Origin: Gnetum montanum
Taxonomy: Eukaryota > Streptophyta > Gnetopsida > Gnetales > Gnetaceae
Length of the DNA: 64,000 nucleotides
Direction: 5' to 3'
NCBI GenBank assembly: GCA_015680685.1
Contig: MNCI01033529.1
Location: 1,204,044 to 1,268,043 of the forward strand
A program made the translations under genes and the position numbers. Shown piece after piece: positions 23,150 through 35,928 of the stretch (positions within the stretch are counted from its first letter, which is position 1; each line of letters opens with the position of its first letter). The notes below the pieces were generated by a model that was not told where the DNA came from, searched no databases, and worked only from the letters and a program-made list of their open reading frames with translations.

Positions 23150-26100
23150 TGTTTTCCATTTTTCTTAAGGTTTTGACATACCAAAAGGTAAACAACTAGT
23201 GATCAAGATATAAGGAGAAAGAAGGATGTAGAAAGGGATTATCATTAGCAAAAGGGTTAAGTTGTAGTGATCAAAGAGGTTGCAAATACTAAAATGAATA
23301 AGGATAGATGTGATATCTACCAATATGAAAATCCTAAGGGATGTTATCCAATGTTGTTGCATCTATAAGAATCTGGAATGTATGCATTAAATCCTAAAGT
23401 TGCAAAAAGGTAAACACCTAGGTGATTGCCTGATCCACAAGACAACTATAGATAACAGTTCCACTAAACAACATATTATTTGAGTGGAGCACCTCCTCAA
23501 CCTTAGGAGCAATATTAGTGGTGGAAAAATCCATAGTTATGTGGGATTCCACCACCACAGTAGCAGTATCTGTACAAGTAGCTAGATTCATATGGATATT
23601 ATGTTTATAAACATGTGTCTCCTCATGGATCATCTAACAAGGGCTCCTTCTCTTATGACTACTATCCTTAGGAATATTATGGAGCACCTTCTCTAAGAAT
23701 TAAGTCTCATTTTCCTTTTTATCCTTCATATTCCTCACCAATCCATGCACCATCAACTACCATTCCCTTACCACCTTCTCCACCTATGCAGGGGAAAATT
23801 CCACCACATCCATAGTAATGAAATGTTGGAAGGGCAATAAGCTTAGAGCAAGCTATTTATCTAAGTGGTTTTGAATAGTAACCTCACAAGATACCATGCT
23901 TCCAAACAAACAACCCCACAAAACCCTTGTAGATACCCATGGCTGTTAACCCTATCTCATATACCTCTAAAAGTACATTCGAGAAACCTTCAAATTAAAA
24001 ATCCTCCAATGTCCATATTGTTATGTTGATCACCATGATCACTAATTGGATAATGGCTACCCACCTTCCTAGGAAGTGATCTAATACTAGAAGTCCCCTT
24101 ATTTATTTATAGATTGTAGCTAATGATCCATATAAGGCTCTATTAGATTCAGGTTCTTGAGTAAACTTAATATCCCAAGAAATGTATAAGACCTAGAACT
24201 TGCCTCCTCTAAAAAAGAGTAATATCAAATTGGAGCTTGTGGATTAGAAAATCACTGTTCCCTTAGGGCTAGTGGATGATATTGTGACCACTATTTGTGG
24301 GTGGTTCTATCCAATAGATTTTTCAGGTAATCCAGCGGATAATTATAAGGGAGATTTCCTTATCATTATGGAAAAATTTTAGCTAAGTATCATAGATGCT
24401 AAGATGGGGATTAAAAACCTTTCCTTAAAAAATTTCAAGAAAAATGAACTTGGCAAAATGGAGAAGAAGCACATTCTGTGCATTGCATACAATAACATAG
24501 GGTTCCATTACACATAGAAAATATAGACAATAAAAGGTATATCTATCCAAGCATGCAAATAGTGTGCTGAAATAGTAGTCATTCAAAGGTACTTGCATGT
24601 AGCACTCATAAAATGAGAAGGTACCTAGTGGCTAACATGGAAACATCAAGTTGAATTAACAATATGCATGGAATCATTGGAGAGTCTCAAAAGTGCCTAC
24701 ATCAGATGACATGAAGCAACTCCATAGTCAACTCTCACACATGTAGAATGAAATGGATTAGGGGGAGTTGGAAATATTAGATCACTACAAGCAAGGTCCC
24801 CTTAAACTAAAAGCTTTATCAACAACTCTAGAAAATGCTTTCCTTAACAATGGAAAGCCAATAATCATTAATGTTAACCTTAAGATCAAAAAAAGAAGCT
24901 ACTGAAGGTAATGAATAAATGATCAAAAACATTTTCATGGTCATAAACCATATCTACATAGACTCTTCCATCAAGTCAAATAGGTAACCAAAAAGAATTT
25001 TGAATCCCAAACTTAAATAAGTGATCAAGAAAGAAGTGGAACAACTTCGTAAGGTCAGGTTCATATATCCAATTGTGAACACTAAATGAGTTTCCAACTC
25101 ATGATTATACTTAAGAAAAAATGAAAAGTAAAGAGTCTACATAGATTTCAAGTTGTTAAACATGACAACCTTTAAAGATCATTTTCTATTACCATTTGTG
25201 GACCAATTGTTGGACACCATCGTAAGACATTCCTATTATAGCTTTTTGGATGGTTATAGTGGCTATAACCAAATCTAGATCACACTAAAGAACTAGGCCA
25301 AAACAATATTCAAAAACCATTAAGGGACTTTTACATACAAAAAGATGTCCTTTGGCCAATGCAATGCTCCTTCTACTTTCCAATGCTTGGTGCTTAGCAT
25401 CTTCCAACAACATATTCGTAGTGGGGTAGAAGCCTTCATGGATGACTTCACTACCTATGGTATCACCTTTGAGCAAGCCTTGGACCATCTAGAGCAAGTG
25501 CTTCAATGATATGTAGAGACTAATCTAAAGCCATAAAATCCATTTGATGATCCAAGAAGGCATAGTTTTGGGCCATTAGATTTTAGAGAAAGGGATCAAG
25601 GTAGACTCAGAGAAAGTACATGTTATCTAAAGAATTACCAAATAGCTTAAAATAGTAAAAGATGTAAGGTCATTCCTTAGGCATACTAGTTATTATCAAC
25701 ACTTCATAAAAAATTTCTTAAGAATTTCTAATCCATTGGTAGAGCTAACAAAGAAGGATGCATCCTTTAACTAAACCAAGGAATGTGAGCTATTATTCTA
25801 GTAGTTAAAGCAAAAGCTCATAGAGACTTCCATTCTATATGCTCCAAATTAGTACAGATCCTTCCATATCATGATGGATGCATCCAATTATGCACTAGGG
25901 ATCATGCTTACATAATTGGATGATTATAAACATCCTTATTACATCCATTGTGCAATCAAAAGCATTATGGGGGCATAGTTGAATTACATCACCACAAAGA
26001 AGGAGCTCATGATATTGGTGTATTCCTTAGAAAAATTCAAGTATTATGTGCTTAGATATCATATATTTGTGCACATAGACCACAATGTGATCAAGTTACT

Positions 26101-27510
26101 AATGAATAAGCCAACAATGAGCCCTTGTGTTATTTGATAACTAATGATTCTACCTTAGTTTGATCTTACAATGGTGGATAGGAAGGAAACTGATTACTTG
26201 TCTCAGTTACAATGGGACAACAAAGAGAATAAGGGACCTTTATCTAATCAATTTCTAAATGAACTCCTCTTTGTAAAAACTATTGAAGTTTAAGGTCTCG
26301 TAGATCCTAATTGGTACAATGTATATATCTCTTATCTACTCACATAAGAGACTTCTCAAGAATAGGATAACAAGAGGAAACAATAGTTTCTTCACCAAGT
26401 CAAGCATTACATAGAAATCAAAGGAAACCTTTATAAGATTTGTGTTGATAGCTTGGTATGATGGTGTGTGTTTAATGCTGATAAACTACAAATCCTCCAA
26501 GACACTCATGAAGATCCTTGTAGGGGACAATTTGTAGGGAGAAATATTGTGAAAATCCTCATGGCATGATACTTTTGGCCAACAATATTCAAGCCTATTC
26601 ATGCAAGTGCTACGAAAGAGATGAAGGAATGACCATAAAAATGAAAGACCCAAATAGTGAATCTAACAACTAGAGCCTTTCTATATTTTGGGTATTAACT
26701 TCATGGGGCTAATCAACCCCATGTCCAATGGTAAAGCATATATCATAGTAGCAATTTACTATTGTACCAAGTGGGCCAAAGTTGCAGCTATCACCAACTA
26801 TTCATCTTCAACTTAGCACAATTTATTTAGCAAAGTGTGGTAAATAGGTTTGGTATGCCAAGGACACTTATTTTTAATAATGAAACTCACTTTACAAGTG
26901 TTACTTTTCAAAAATTGATGCAAAGCCTAGGGATGTAACATAAATTGACAACTCCCTATCATTCCAAGCTAACAATTAAGCCAAAGTTACTAACAAGGAA
27001 ATAACTATAATATTAACATGTATAATTAGTAAATATAGGAAGGAATAGAGCACCAATCTCAACAATGCTATATGGGCTTATCAATCAATCTGAAAACTTC
27101 CTATAGGTTATTCTTCCTATGAGTTAGTGTATAGAAAACCACCAACATTTCCAATCCAAGTCAATCTTTCTGCACTCTTAATGGCCTATGAACTTGACCT
27201 TGAGCTAAGCCTAGCACAAAAAGAACACCTAATGACATTAAATGTGCCAAATGAGAATAAACAGGTAGTCCCATCAATGAATGAAGTGCACATGACACAT
27301 GTCAAACAACGTCACGACACATAAATAGGTAGAGTTGAATTTCAACTAGGTGATAACACTCTTTATTAGAACACCATGCATGTATCACAATGTACAAAGT
27401 TTCAAATATTATGGAAAGGATCTTACATAATTCATATAGATTTTCCTTCCAGTGCCATGACAATTTACAATCCTTCAAGCCTAGAGAAATGCTTGTTGGT
27501 TAACATCTAA
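23150..27510 (+). pseudogene. Ty3/gypsy gag-pol remnant, copy B
   Basis: 5'-truncated by element F. The gag end shows IYQYENPKGCYP (about 23325) and a proline/glutamine-rich stretch (23640-23830), both matching copy C. Protease has KALLDSGS near 24145. RT has KMSFGQCNAPSTFQ (about 25340) and an intact FMDDF at about 25440. RNase H has FHIMMDASNYALGIML (25870) and DHNVIKLL. Integrase shows HFTSVTF, with IFNNETHF in place of I.DNGTHF (aspartate lost), and the catalytic glutamate position is lysine (AKVTNKEIT). Stops and frameshifts abound. The element resumes at 42063 after being split by element C. Athila/Tat-like by motif wording. Confidence 0.87.
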
Positions 27511-27715
27511 CAAGTGAGGTCTTTCCTGGAACCTAGGGTAACCGATAGCACGAACACTTCATCTAATGCACAAGCCCACTCTAGTTTTTGGATCTCCTCC
27601 CTTCAACTCAGCTATGGGGGAGATGGTAATCCATATTGGCATTCTGTGGAGGCTACCCTATTTTCACATTTTTGTTTTACATTATTCTTTATATGTTTTC
27701 AATTTTCTTAAATAT
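27511..27715 (+). other. Copy B downstream region, left of the element C insertion
   Basis: Non-coding. TTTGTTTTACATTATTCTTT (27671-27690) matches copy A at 7015. It ends in the AATAT target duplication at 27711-27715. Confidence 0.7.
27711..27715 (+). repeat. Target-site duplication AATAT, left copy of element C
   Basis: AATAT directly precedes the LTR start TGATAGATTG and is repeated exactly after the right LTR at 42058-42062. Confidence 0.9.
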
Positions 27716-28600
27716 TGATAGATTGATTTTTACATAGCTACAATATTAGACCCATGATTCAAATCCCTGATATTAGGGCACAAGCTATGATGTCAAATAT
27801 CTAATATCCTAGACATGTGTAGGCCTATAAATATGACTCTTAGGAATACAGTTTGAATAACAATTTCATTCCACCTTAGCAAAACTCTATTAGTTTATTT
27901 TCTCGATTTTAGTACTTAGCACTTAGTAATGTATGCCCACAGTGTGGTATGAAGTGATTGTATAAAGTCTTTATTTAAGCATCTTATACTTGGACACAAG
28001 TGTGAACAACAAGATTACTTTTCACCATTGGAGCATCCACTTAGTTTTTACTATTTACCTAGAATAATGTTTACTATTTTCACTTAGTCTACTAATTACT
28101 ATTTTCTTAGTTACTATTTACTTTCCCATGAACTTTACTTTTAGTATAGTTAAGAAAAATGGATATGATTGCTTCCAATTGTAAATTGTGATCATTTGGG
28201 AACCCAGTAGTATTATTGCTTGGTTAGCCTAGTAGCAAGGTACTTGGTAATCCCAATAATGATTACATAAATCCAACATGTGTGCAGAGAGTTAGGAATA
28301 GATGTCCGTTTCCTAGGCTAGACTAGATTCATTTGTTGTTTAATTATACTTAGAAAGCACTTTCATTTACCTTATTTTTACTAGTAGTAAAATTGGCTAA
28401 AGTAACATTAGTTATCATACACCTTACTATGAGTTAAACCATAAGAATTTATTTTACTAGATCACATGGGAAGACAATGATCATGAACTCAAACCAATTA
28501 CAAGCATAATCACATTGCCTTTTCTACAAAATTTGACCAAGCTACATGTGAACACTTGAATCTTATATGGTTGGGTGTTGGACTCCTCCACTGCTCATCA
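27716..28600 (+). mobile_element. 5' LTR of element C, 885 bp
   Basis: It starts TGATAGATTG and ends CTGCTCATCA. U3 has GATATTAGGG and AATATCTAATATCC, then the TATA box GCCTATAAATATGAC (27830-27845). R-U5 has GTATGCCCACAGTGTGG, AAGATTACTTTTCACC and three CTTGGT..CCNAGTAG units (28196-28257). It is 25 bp shorter than the right LTR, chiefly from a missing GATATC unit in U3. Confidence 0.92.
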
Positions 28601-28601
28601 T

Positions 28602-28619
28602 TGGCACTATTGCTGGGGA
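28602..28619 (+). other. Primer-binding site of element C (tRNA-Asp type)
   Basis: TGGCACTATTGCTGGGGA lies one base after the LTR. Against TGGCGCCGTTGCCGGGGA it has four differences, all transitions at CpG positions, as expected from methylated-cytosine deamination. Confidence 0.88.
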
Positions 28620-28679
28620 TAAGTCCATGTATGCTTAATAATTGATTTTCCAAAGTTCATTGTATCAAAAACTCAAATG

Positions 28680-31300
28680 CAAAATCTTAATATTTTTAAT
28701 AACCCAAACAAGGTACACACACTTAACCAACATCTTAAGTCACAAATAGGGCCTCAAACAAAGATACATCATCATCTACCAAGAAGATAATAAGAAGCAA
28801 TGATATAATCATTGATGAAGAAGAATGTAGGATGCTAATGTAAATAAGAATCACTTATGCTTATACTTATCCTTATCATCTAGACTTCACTTTCATCTTT
28901 CATCAAGATAATCAAATGATATGAAAGGACATGCAAGGCAACATAGCCCTACCTCCAGAATGTGTAGCACTAAACATGTTCCAAACTACCTTAAGGAAAA
29001 TGCATTTGGACTAGATCCAATAAGGGTATCATGTGACTCAACACATGATGGGACCCTATGAATCCACAAAGGAGTAGATGAGGAGAGATGCTGCCATGAA
29101 GATCAAACATGTACATAGCAAAGGAAAGTAGGTCAACACTTCTATTGTCTTGGAAGAACTTGATGTTGATGCATTTATTTTAGAGAAACTACACAAAAAC
29201 CATGAGGATCCTTCAAAAACACGTATCATCAAACTTGAAAAACTTGTCGAAGCCCAACTTCATTTGACTCTACTAGAGACACCTAACAAGGAGGCTAATG
29301 ACTCAAGGTATAAGCAAGCCTCAAGGCCAAGGGTTCCTAGAAAATCCTACACAGAAGCATACAAGAGTCATTAAAGGAGAATAAGCCAACATCATTCTCC
29401 TTCTACCTCATCTACCTCATCATGATCATTGATGGACTCTAATAAAAGATGATACTAGTATCAAGACTATGATAGGAAAGAAAGGGGAACTCATGATCAT
29501 CATGATTGATATTCAAGATACTCTAATACAAAAGATGAAGAATATGAATGAAGGAGATGAAGCGATTGAAGAGAAGATCAAGAAAGATATGAGCATAGAA
29601 GGGTTCACTACTATAATTAAGCATATGAACCAAATCATGATGATGAATCCCTCATGGCAACTCGAAGCATGATAAACATTTAGGAAGCTATCCACATACC
29701 AACTAGGCACATGAGGGATAACCAAATCAAATGGATAGATATGAATAACATGTTGAGATTTGAAGATGGTTATAATGCTAACATACAACAACACCTTCAA
29801 TCTTTCCACAATGCCTGTGTTCTTCAAAATATCGAAAGTGGTTGGAAAAAATTAAAGTTATTTCCTAGAACACTTATGAAGGAGGCCAAGAGCTATTATA
29901 GGTCACTAGAACCTGAATCAATCAAACATTTAAGTACCATGCTTGAACTCTTTAATGAAAAATATCAGACTTATTCACAATTGTCCAACTTAAGAAAACA
30001 AATCTAGGGATGGAAGCAAGGGACTCATGAGATCCTTGATGCAGTAATGGGAAAATACTATTTCCTATTACATAAATTCCCTAGTCATAGCTTTTTACCA
30101 AGGGAATAGCTTAGGCACATTGTAGATGGGCTATAGAGCAAAACCAAAGACTATTCAGGTTTATGGCCAAGGCAAGTTACCAAAAATCATCATCCATTAT
30201 ATTCAAAGACTAATTGACTACATAGAAAAAAATGAATGTGAGCTAAGAAAGAGGGAATTAGCTAAAGAGTATAATAGAGACCCATCAATTCAAAAATGAT
30301 ATGCATGATTTTATGATACACAAGAGGAGGAAACCTTGGATTAGGCTATTTAGAAAAAGACTACCGATCTAGAAATCTATAAGTGACATCACAACCAAAG
30401 TAGAGAAATTGTGGGATTTTGATGATGAGAAATTTATAACTACATTAAAGATTATGAAGGAAAGAGTTGAGCATGCCTTTGAAAATGGCAAAGATAAGAA
30501 GAAAAAGATAGAGTTTGGATGGAAAGGCAAAGTTTCTTTAGTGGCTAAGTGATTAGACACCAGCTCCACAGATGAGAAAGGTTTCACTATGTGTCAGTAC
30601 GAACATCCCAAGGGGTGTTTCCTAGTCATGACACATCTCCAAGAGACAAGGGCATACACACTCAATCCCAAATTTGTTAAAATATAGATGCCCAAATAGT
30701 TACCTTATCCTCAAGATAACTACTAACAAAACCTCCAACTAATGTATTATCCTAGTAAAGCTTTACCATAGCTGTAGGAGAATTATTACCAATAGTGACA
30801 ACAACCTCAATTATGGGCTATGCCACCACCTTATCAACAATATCCATATAGATAAAAAAATTCTTATGGATATTTTATTCAACATCTAGTATCACCTAGT
30901 AATGCAACTATTCATACCCCACAGTACTATATAGTAGAATACCATAGATCGCTACTGCAAAGAACATCTACCAACAGCTAGTCATTCTAATCAACACCTA
31001 AATCTTATACCACTAGTTCCACCTCCTATTATGCAAGGAAAATTATCTTCACAACCATAGCAAAAGAATGCTACTAGGGAAGTTGATATGCATGAGGAGA
31101 TGGTTACCTACGAGTCTCAACCTAGGAAATGATCATTGTTCAAAACAAGTTCAGAAAAGACTCAATAGATGGGGAATACATCTAATTCCACCCCATCTAT
31201 ATCAAGTCTTTCTCAACATAGCAAGCTTCCAACTTCATCATTATCAAATATCACAACTATCATGCTCACTCAAATAATAACTCATTGGATTAAGTCAGGG
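28680..31300 (+). pseudogene. Gag remnant of element C
   Basis: Several frames. A leader and variable N-terminal part (28860-29660) contain an arginine/lysine-rich PRVPRKSYTEAYKSH stretch. The capsid-like core at 29711-30007 has LQSFHNACVLQ, LKLFPRTLMKEAKSYYRSLE and FNEKYQTYSQLSNLRK, matching the retrotransposon gag pattern of F..TL...A..WY..L followed by F...F. A basic linker follows (30400-30560). CQYEHPKGCF (30592) resembles a knuckle and recurs in copy B. A glutamine/proline/tyrosine-rich C-terminal part runs to 31060. Confidence 0.8.
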
Positions 31301-31309
31301 GCTCTCCCA

Positions 31310-34300
31310 CAAAAGAAAACTAATCCAAGAAGTCCCTTAGTTTATCTCCAAATAACAAGACAAAAATCATGCAAAGCTCTATTGGATTCTTGGTCTAGAT
31401 TGAACTGGATATTTCAAGACATGTATCAAGACTAGAACATACCACCACTAAAGAAAAGTAATATTCACTTAAAGCTTGTAGACCAATCAATCACAGTTCC
31501 AATTGGAAAAGTCGATGATGTGAGTACTACCATTAGTGGCTAGTCTTACCATGCTAATTTTAAAGTTATTCATGTGGGTAAAAATAAGGGAGAATTTCCA
31601 ATTATCACAGGAAGGGCTTGGCTTAGTGCTATAGATGCTAAACATGAAATTGATGATTTTATCTTGGACATTTCCAAGGAAGAAGAGGTTGGAATCATAC
31701 AAAGATGAAGAGTTCCATGTATCGCATACAATGATAATAGGTGCAATTGTGTGCAAGGAATCTTAGTTATCAAACAAGAGGAGACCAAGGCATGTAATAG
31801 ATGTGTCGAAACAAGATGTGTGCAAAATTTTCTGTATGCAATAGTCACCCAACATGAGGCACCCAGTGGCTAATTGCAAGTGAAGAAACTTGATCCAATA
31901 AGTACATGAAACTAGAATATCAAATCATCAATACCTATGTTTCATAAACAAATAAATAGGAATAGCTAAGGAAAGAACACTTCTACCCTCAAAACAATCG
32001 AGAAGAAGACATAGACTAGGGATACCTAGAGATCCAAGACACAATGGAACTAGAATGGCTAGAATTAAAAGCCCTACTAGCAACATTAGAATATGCATTT
32101 CTAAATAATGAGAAGCCAGTGATTATTAATGCCAACCTAAATAAAGAATAGAAAAGGAAACTACTAGAAGTGCTTAATAAATGACCTACAGCGTTCACAT
32201 GGTCTTATGATGAAATCATGAGAATTGATCCATGAATTTGTCAACACCAAATTTATACTGATCCTACAACCAAATCAAAATGCTAACCTTAATGAAGGCT
32301 CAATCCTAAAATTAAGGAGGTAGTCAAGCAAGAATTGGAAAAGTTGCTAAAGGTAGGATTCATCTATTCCATTGCAGATTGTGAATGGGTCAGTCCTTTA
32401 ATAATAGTTCCAAAGAAGGGAGGTAAAGGTCACATCTACATTAACTTCTAGATGTTGAAATCAATCACATTTAAGGATCACTTTCACTACAATTTGTTGA
32501 TTAAGTCTTAGAAACAATTTCATGACATGAGTATTAAGGTTTTCTAAATGGGTATAGTGGATACAATCAAATCCACATTACACCTGAAGACCAAGAGAAA
32601 ACCACATGTCCATGGAGAACATTTACTTATAGAAAGATGCCTTTAAATCTTTGCAATGCACTAGCAGCTTTCCAGAGATTAGTTTTAAATATCTTCTAAA
32701 AGTAGATAGACAATGGTGTTGAAGTCTTTATGCATGAGTTGTTCACATACAGGCTAGATTTCAAACAAGCACTAGACTAGTTAGAGTAGGCACTTAAAAG
32801 ATGTGTTGAAATCAATCTAAAGCTTAACTAGCTGAAGAGCCATCTCATGGTCCAAGAAGGCATAGTGTTAGGACATAAAATCTCCTAGAAGGGTATAGAG
32901 GTAGAGACCAAAAATATTAGATCCATCTAAAACATCACTCAATGGCCACAAATAGTGAAAAATGTAAGATCCTTTCTAGGCCATACAAGATACTATAGGT
33001 GATTCATCGAAAGCTTCTTAAAAATAGCCAAACCTCATATAGAACTCATGAATAAGGATGCATCATTCAAGTGGAATAAGTCATGTGAAAAGGAATTTAA
33101 ATATTTGAAGTAGAAATTAGTAGAAACACCAATCCTCCAAGCTTCAAATAGTGAAGACCTTTTCATATCATGACTGATGCTTTGAACTATGTGCTTGGTG
33201 TAGTACTGACACAACTTCATGATCAGAAGAGACCATATAATATACATTATGCCAACAGGAGCATCATCAGAGCATAATTAAATTACATCACAACTAAAAA
33301 ATAGTTAATGGTTTTGGTGTACACATTTTATAAATTCATACATTATGTGCTCAGTTATAAAATCTATGTCCACACTAATCATAGTGCCATTCAATTTCTA
33401 ATGAGCAAGCCAGTGATTAGTCCCAGAGAGATAAGATGGCTTATGATTCTTCAAGGGTTTGACATCATGATGATTGATAGGAAAGGAGAAAAAAATGTAG
33501 TAGTTGATGATTTATCAAGGATGAAATGGGATTCAAACAATCAAGTACAATTTTTATCAAATCAATTCCTCAACAAGGATCTATTTACCTATTTAGTAAA
33601 GGTTGTAGATTCAATAGGAAAGTCATGGATAATAGAGTACCTAACTTATTTTACAACACAAGAGCTTTATGCTAAATGGAATAGGAAACAACATGAGCAA
33701 TTCCTTCATAGAGCCAAATGGTACATAGAAATCAATGGCAATTTGTACAATATATGTGCAAATGGGCTCATTAAATCATGTGTGCTAGATTGTGACTAGC
33801 AAAGAGTTTTACAAGACATCCATTAAGGCCCATGCAATGGACACTATGTAGGGTATAGAATGATACTCAAACTACTAATGGCAGGCTACTCTTAGCCTAC
33901 ATTATTTAGAGATGCCCACGTCTTTGCACAATATTGTGAACATTGCCAAAGGAATGGAGGAATTATAGCTAGATATGAAGGGTTACAACACTAGATACAA
34001 CCATTAGAGCCTTTTGATATATAGAGGATTGATTTTATGGAATCCATGCAACCAATGTCAAGGTGAAAAGGTGTATATTATTGCGACTATGGATTACTAC
34101 ACAAAGTGGGAAAAGGTATCAATAGTAAAATACTCTATAGAAAAGATAGCTACCAAATTTTTCCAACAACATGTGATGAACCTATTTGAAGTACCAAGAA
34201 TGCTTATACTAGATAATGGAACTCACTTCATTGGTGCTACCTTTAGGAAACTCATGCAAAAACTTGGAATTAACCATAAACTAATAACACCATATCATCC

Positions 34301-34930
34301 CTAAGAAAATGGTCAAGCTAATGTCACTAAATGTGAAATTACTAGAATACTCACTAGGATGGTTAGTAGCCTTCGACAAGATTGAAGTACAATATTAAAT
34401 GATGATATATGGTCCTAGAGGACATCCTTTCAACTACCTATAGGGTACACACCATACAACTTGATCTATGATAAGTGCCAACACGTCCAATCTAGGCAAA
34501 GCTTCACACTTTAGCTACTACCAATGAACTTGACCTTAATTTAAGTTTAGCCTAAAAGGAACGTCTAATGAACCTCAATCTTTTAGATGAGAATCGGCTA
34601 GGAGCACTTATGGATAGTGAATTCCACAAGAATTACTCCAAACTTAGGCACGATTCACAGATAATACATGTAATCATAAAACTAGGTGACAAGATCTTTT
34701 ATTATAATCCTAGTCATTTACTCCAAAAGCTAAATTTCAAACACTTTGGAAGGGTCAATACATTGTGCACACCACTTATCCAGCTAGTTCCTTATACATC
34801 CACCACCCATCCTATCCACACAAGCTTATTCCTATTAATATCCAACAAGCCAAACAATACTATGAATATTCCAAGGAGTTTACACAACCTGCCCACTAAT
34901 CTTCTACTTGTTTTCTCTTCTATTTAGATA
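31310..34930 (+). pseudogene. Pol remnant of element C (protease-RT-RNase H-integrase)
   Basis: Protease: KALLDSWS at 31372 (active-site glycine lost to tryptophan) and GRAWLSAID. RT: RKMPLNLCNALAAFQR near 32635 (consensus MPFGLCNAP.AFQ) and FMHEL at about 32730, replacing the catalytic FMDDF, so RT is dead. RNase H: FHIMTDALNYVLGVVLTQ (33163) with the aspartate kept; the longest frame is 33308-33799 with MIDRKGEKNVVVDDLSRM. Integrase: YCEHCQRNGG (33930), IDFME (34027) and ILDNGTHFIGATF (34206), but asparagine at the catalytic glutamate (GQANVTK, 34312). Copies A and B are its closest relatives in the window. Confidence 0.9.
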
Positions 34931-35928
34931 ATCTTAATAATAGTTGTGGGGGAGTCAATTTTGTACTGTAGGTACCTTACTAAAGTTTTTCATTTTTCAC
35001 ATTCATTAATCTTTTCTCATTCTTTGATACTTTTCACTTCTTAAATTTTTGACATTCTTTGATATCTTTTCTTTCTCTAAAATTTTCCATTCTTTTAACA
35101 TTTTTCATTCTTTATACTTTTTCACAATTCTTACTATCTTTTTCATTTCTTTCATACTTTGTTTTCAAACCCTTTGTAAATAATTTTAATTACTAATAAG
35201 ACACATTACAAATAAAGGTAAGATGTAGTCCAATAAAGTGAAGATTTATCTATGTTATCAAGTCACAAGGGATTGATTATTTAAACAATGATCTTGCATC
35301 ATCCATCCATCCATTCCATTAATAAGAGGTTCATACCATGGACATAATGATATTCTTTTCCATAATACAACTAAGAATAAAATTATAATCATAATGCATG
35401 GATAGAAGAGTAAAGAACCAAGTGAGAAGGTAAAAGGTGTGACATCAAGGAGATTTTTGGATTACTGTTGTGAGTTCTATCATGTTGCTAAGGTTGTATT
35501 ATATCCTTGTAGATCTAACAAAAAATGAAAGTAAGAGTAAAATAAGTGTTTCCTTGAAAGGTTGACACAAATTTTTGGAGATCCCACTAGAAAGACATGT
35601 TACCCATGCATGAAGGTAGGTGGCTTCTCAGAAATCTGAAAAATAAAAAAGGTACCTTTGAATGAACTTGTCCCTTATACAATACGCTAAGTGACTATAC
35701 TCCTTGCAACAATGATAGTCTTACAGTTTTAATTATAAGAGATGAAATGATACAATGTCACTAGATGGTGGTTTCAACTTGGTTTGAATCTTGGATAGAA
35801 AGGTTAATGATTACTTTAACCACCAATTAAACACAAGAATTCATTATGCCTATGATAAGATAATGTTTGGACCTTTTGGTTTGCTCAAAACATTAAGGAA
35901 AATGGAGTGTATGGTGGTATGGTTACTG
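34931..35928 (+). other. Element C region downstream of pol
   Basis: No gene. A pyrimidine-rich start (TTTTTCATTC repeated, 34985-35160) is followed by TCCATCCATCCATTCC (35298), AAGGTGTGACATCAAGGAG (35433) and CTAGAAAGACATGTTACC (35587). The same landmarks occur in the same order in copy B at 42315, 42443 and 42651, so this is conserved element sequence. Confidence 0.75.

Noticed and set aside
19575-27510. LTR-H as the 5' LTR of copy B.
   Set aside because: No primer site follows LTR-H, and the intervening space holds only copia element F. The gag N-terminal half expected between them is missing, so the link is unproven.
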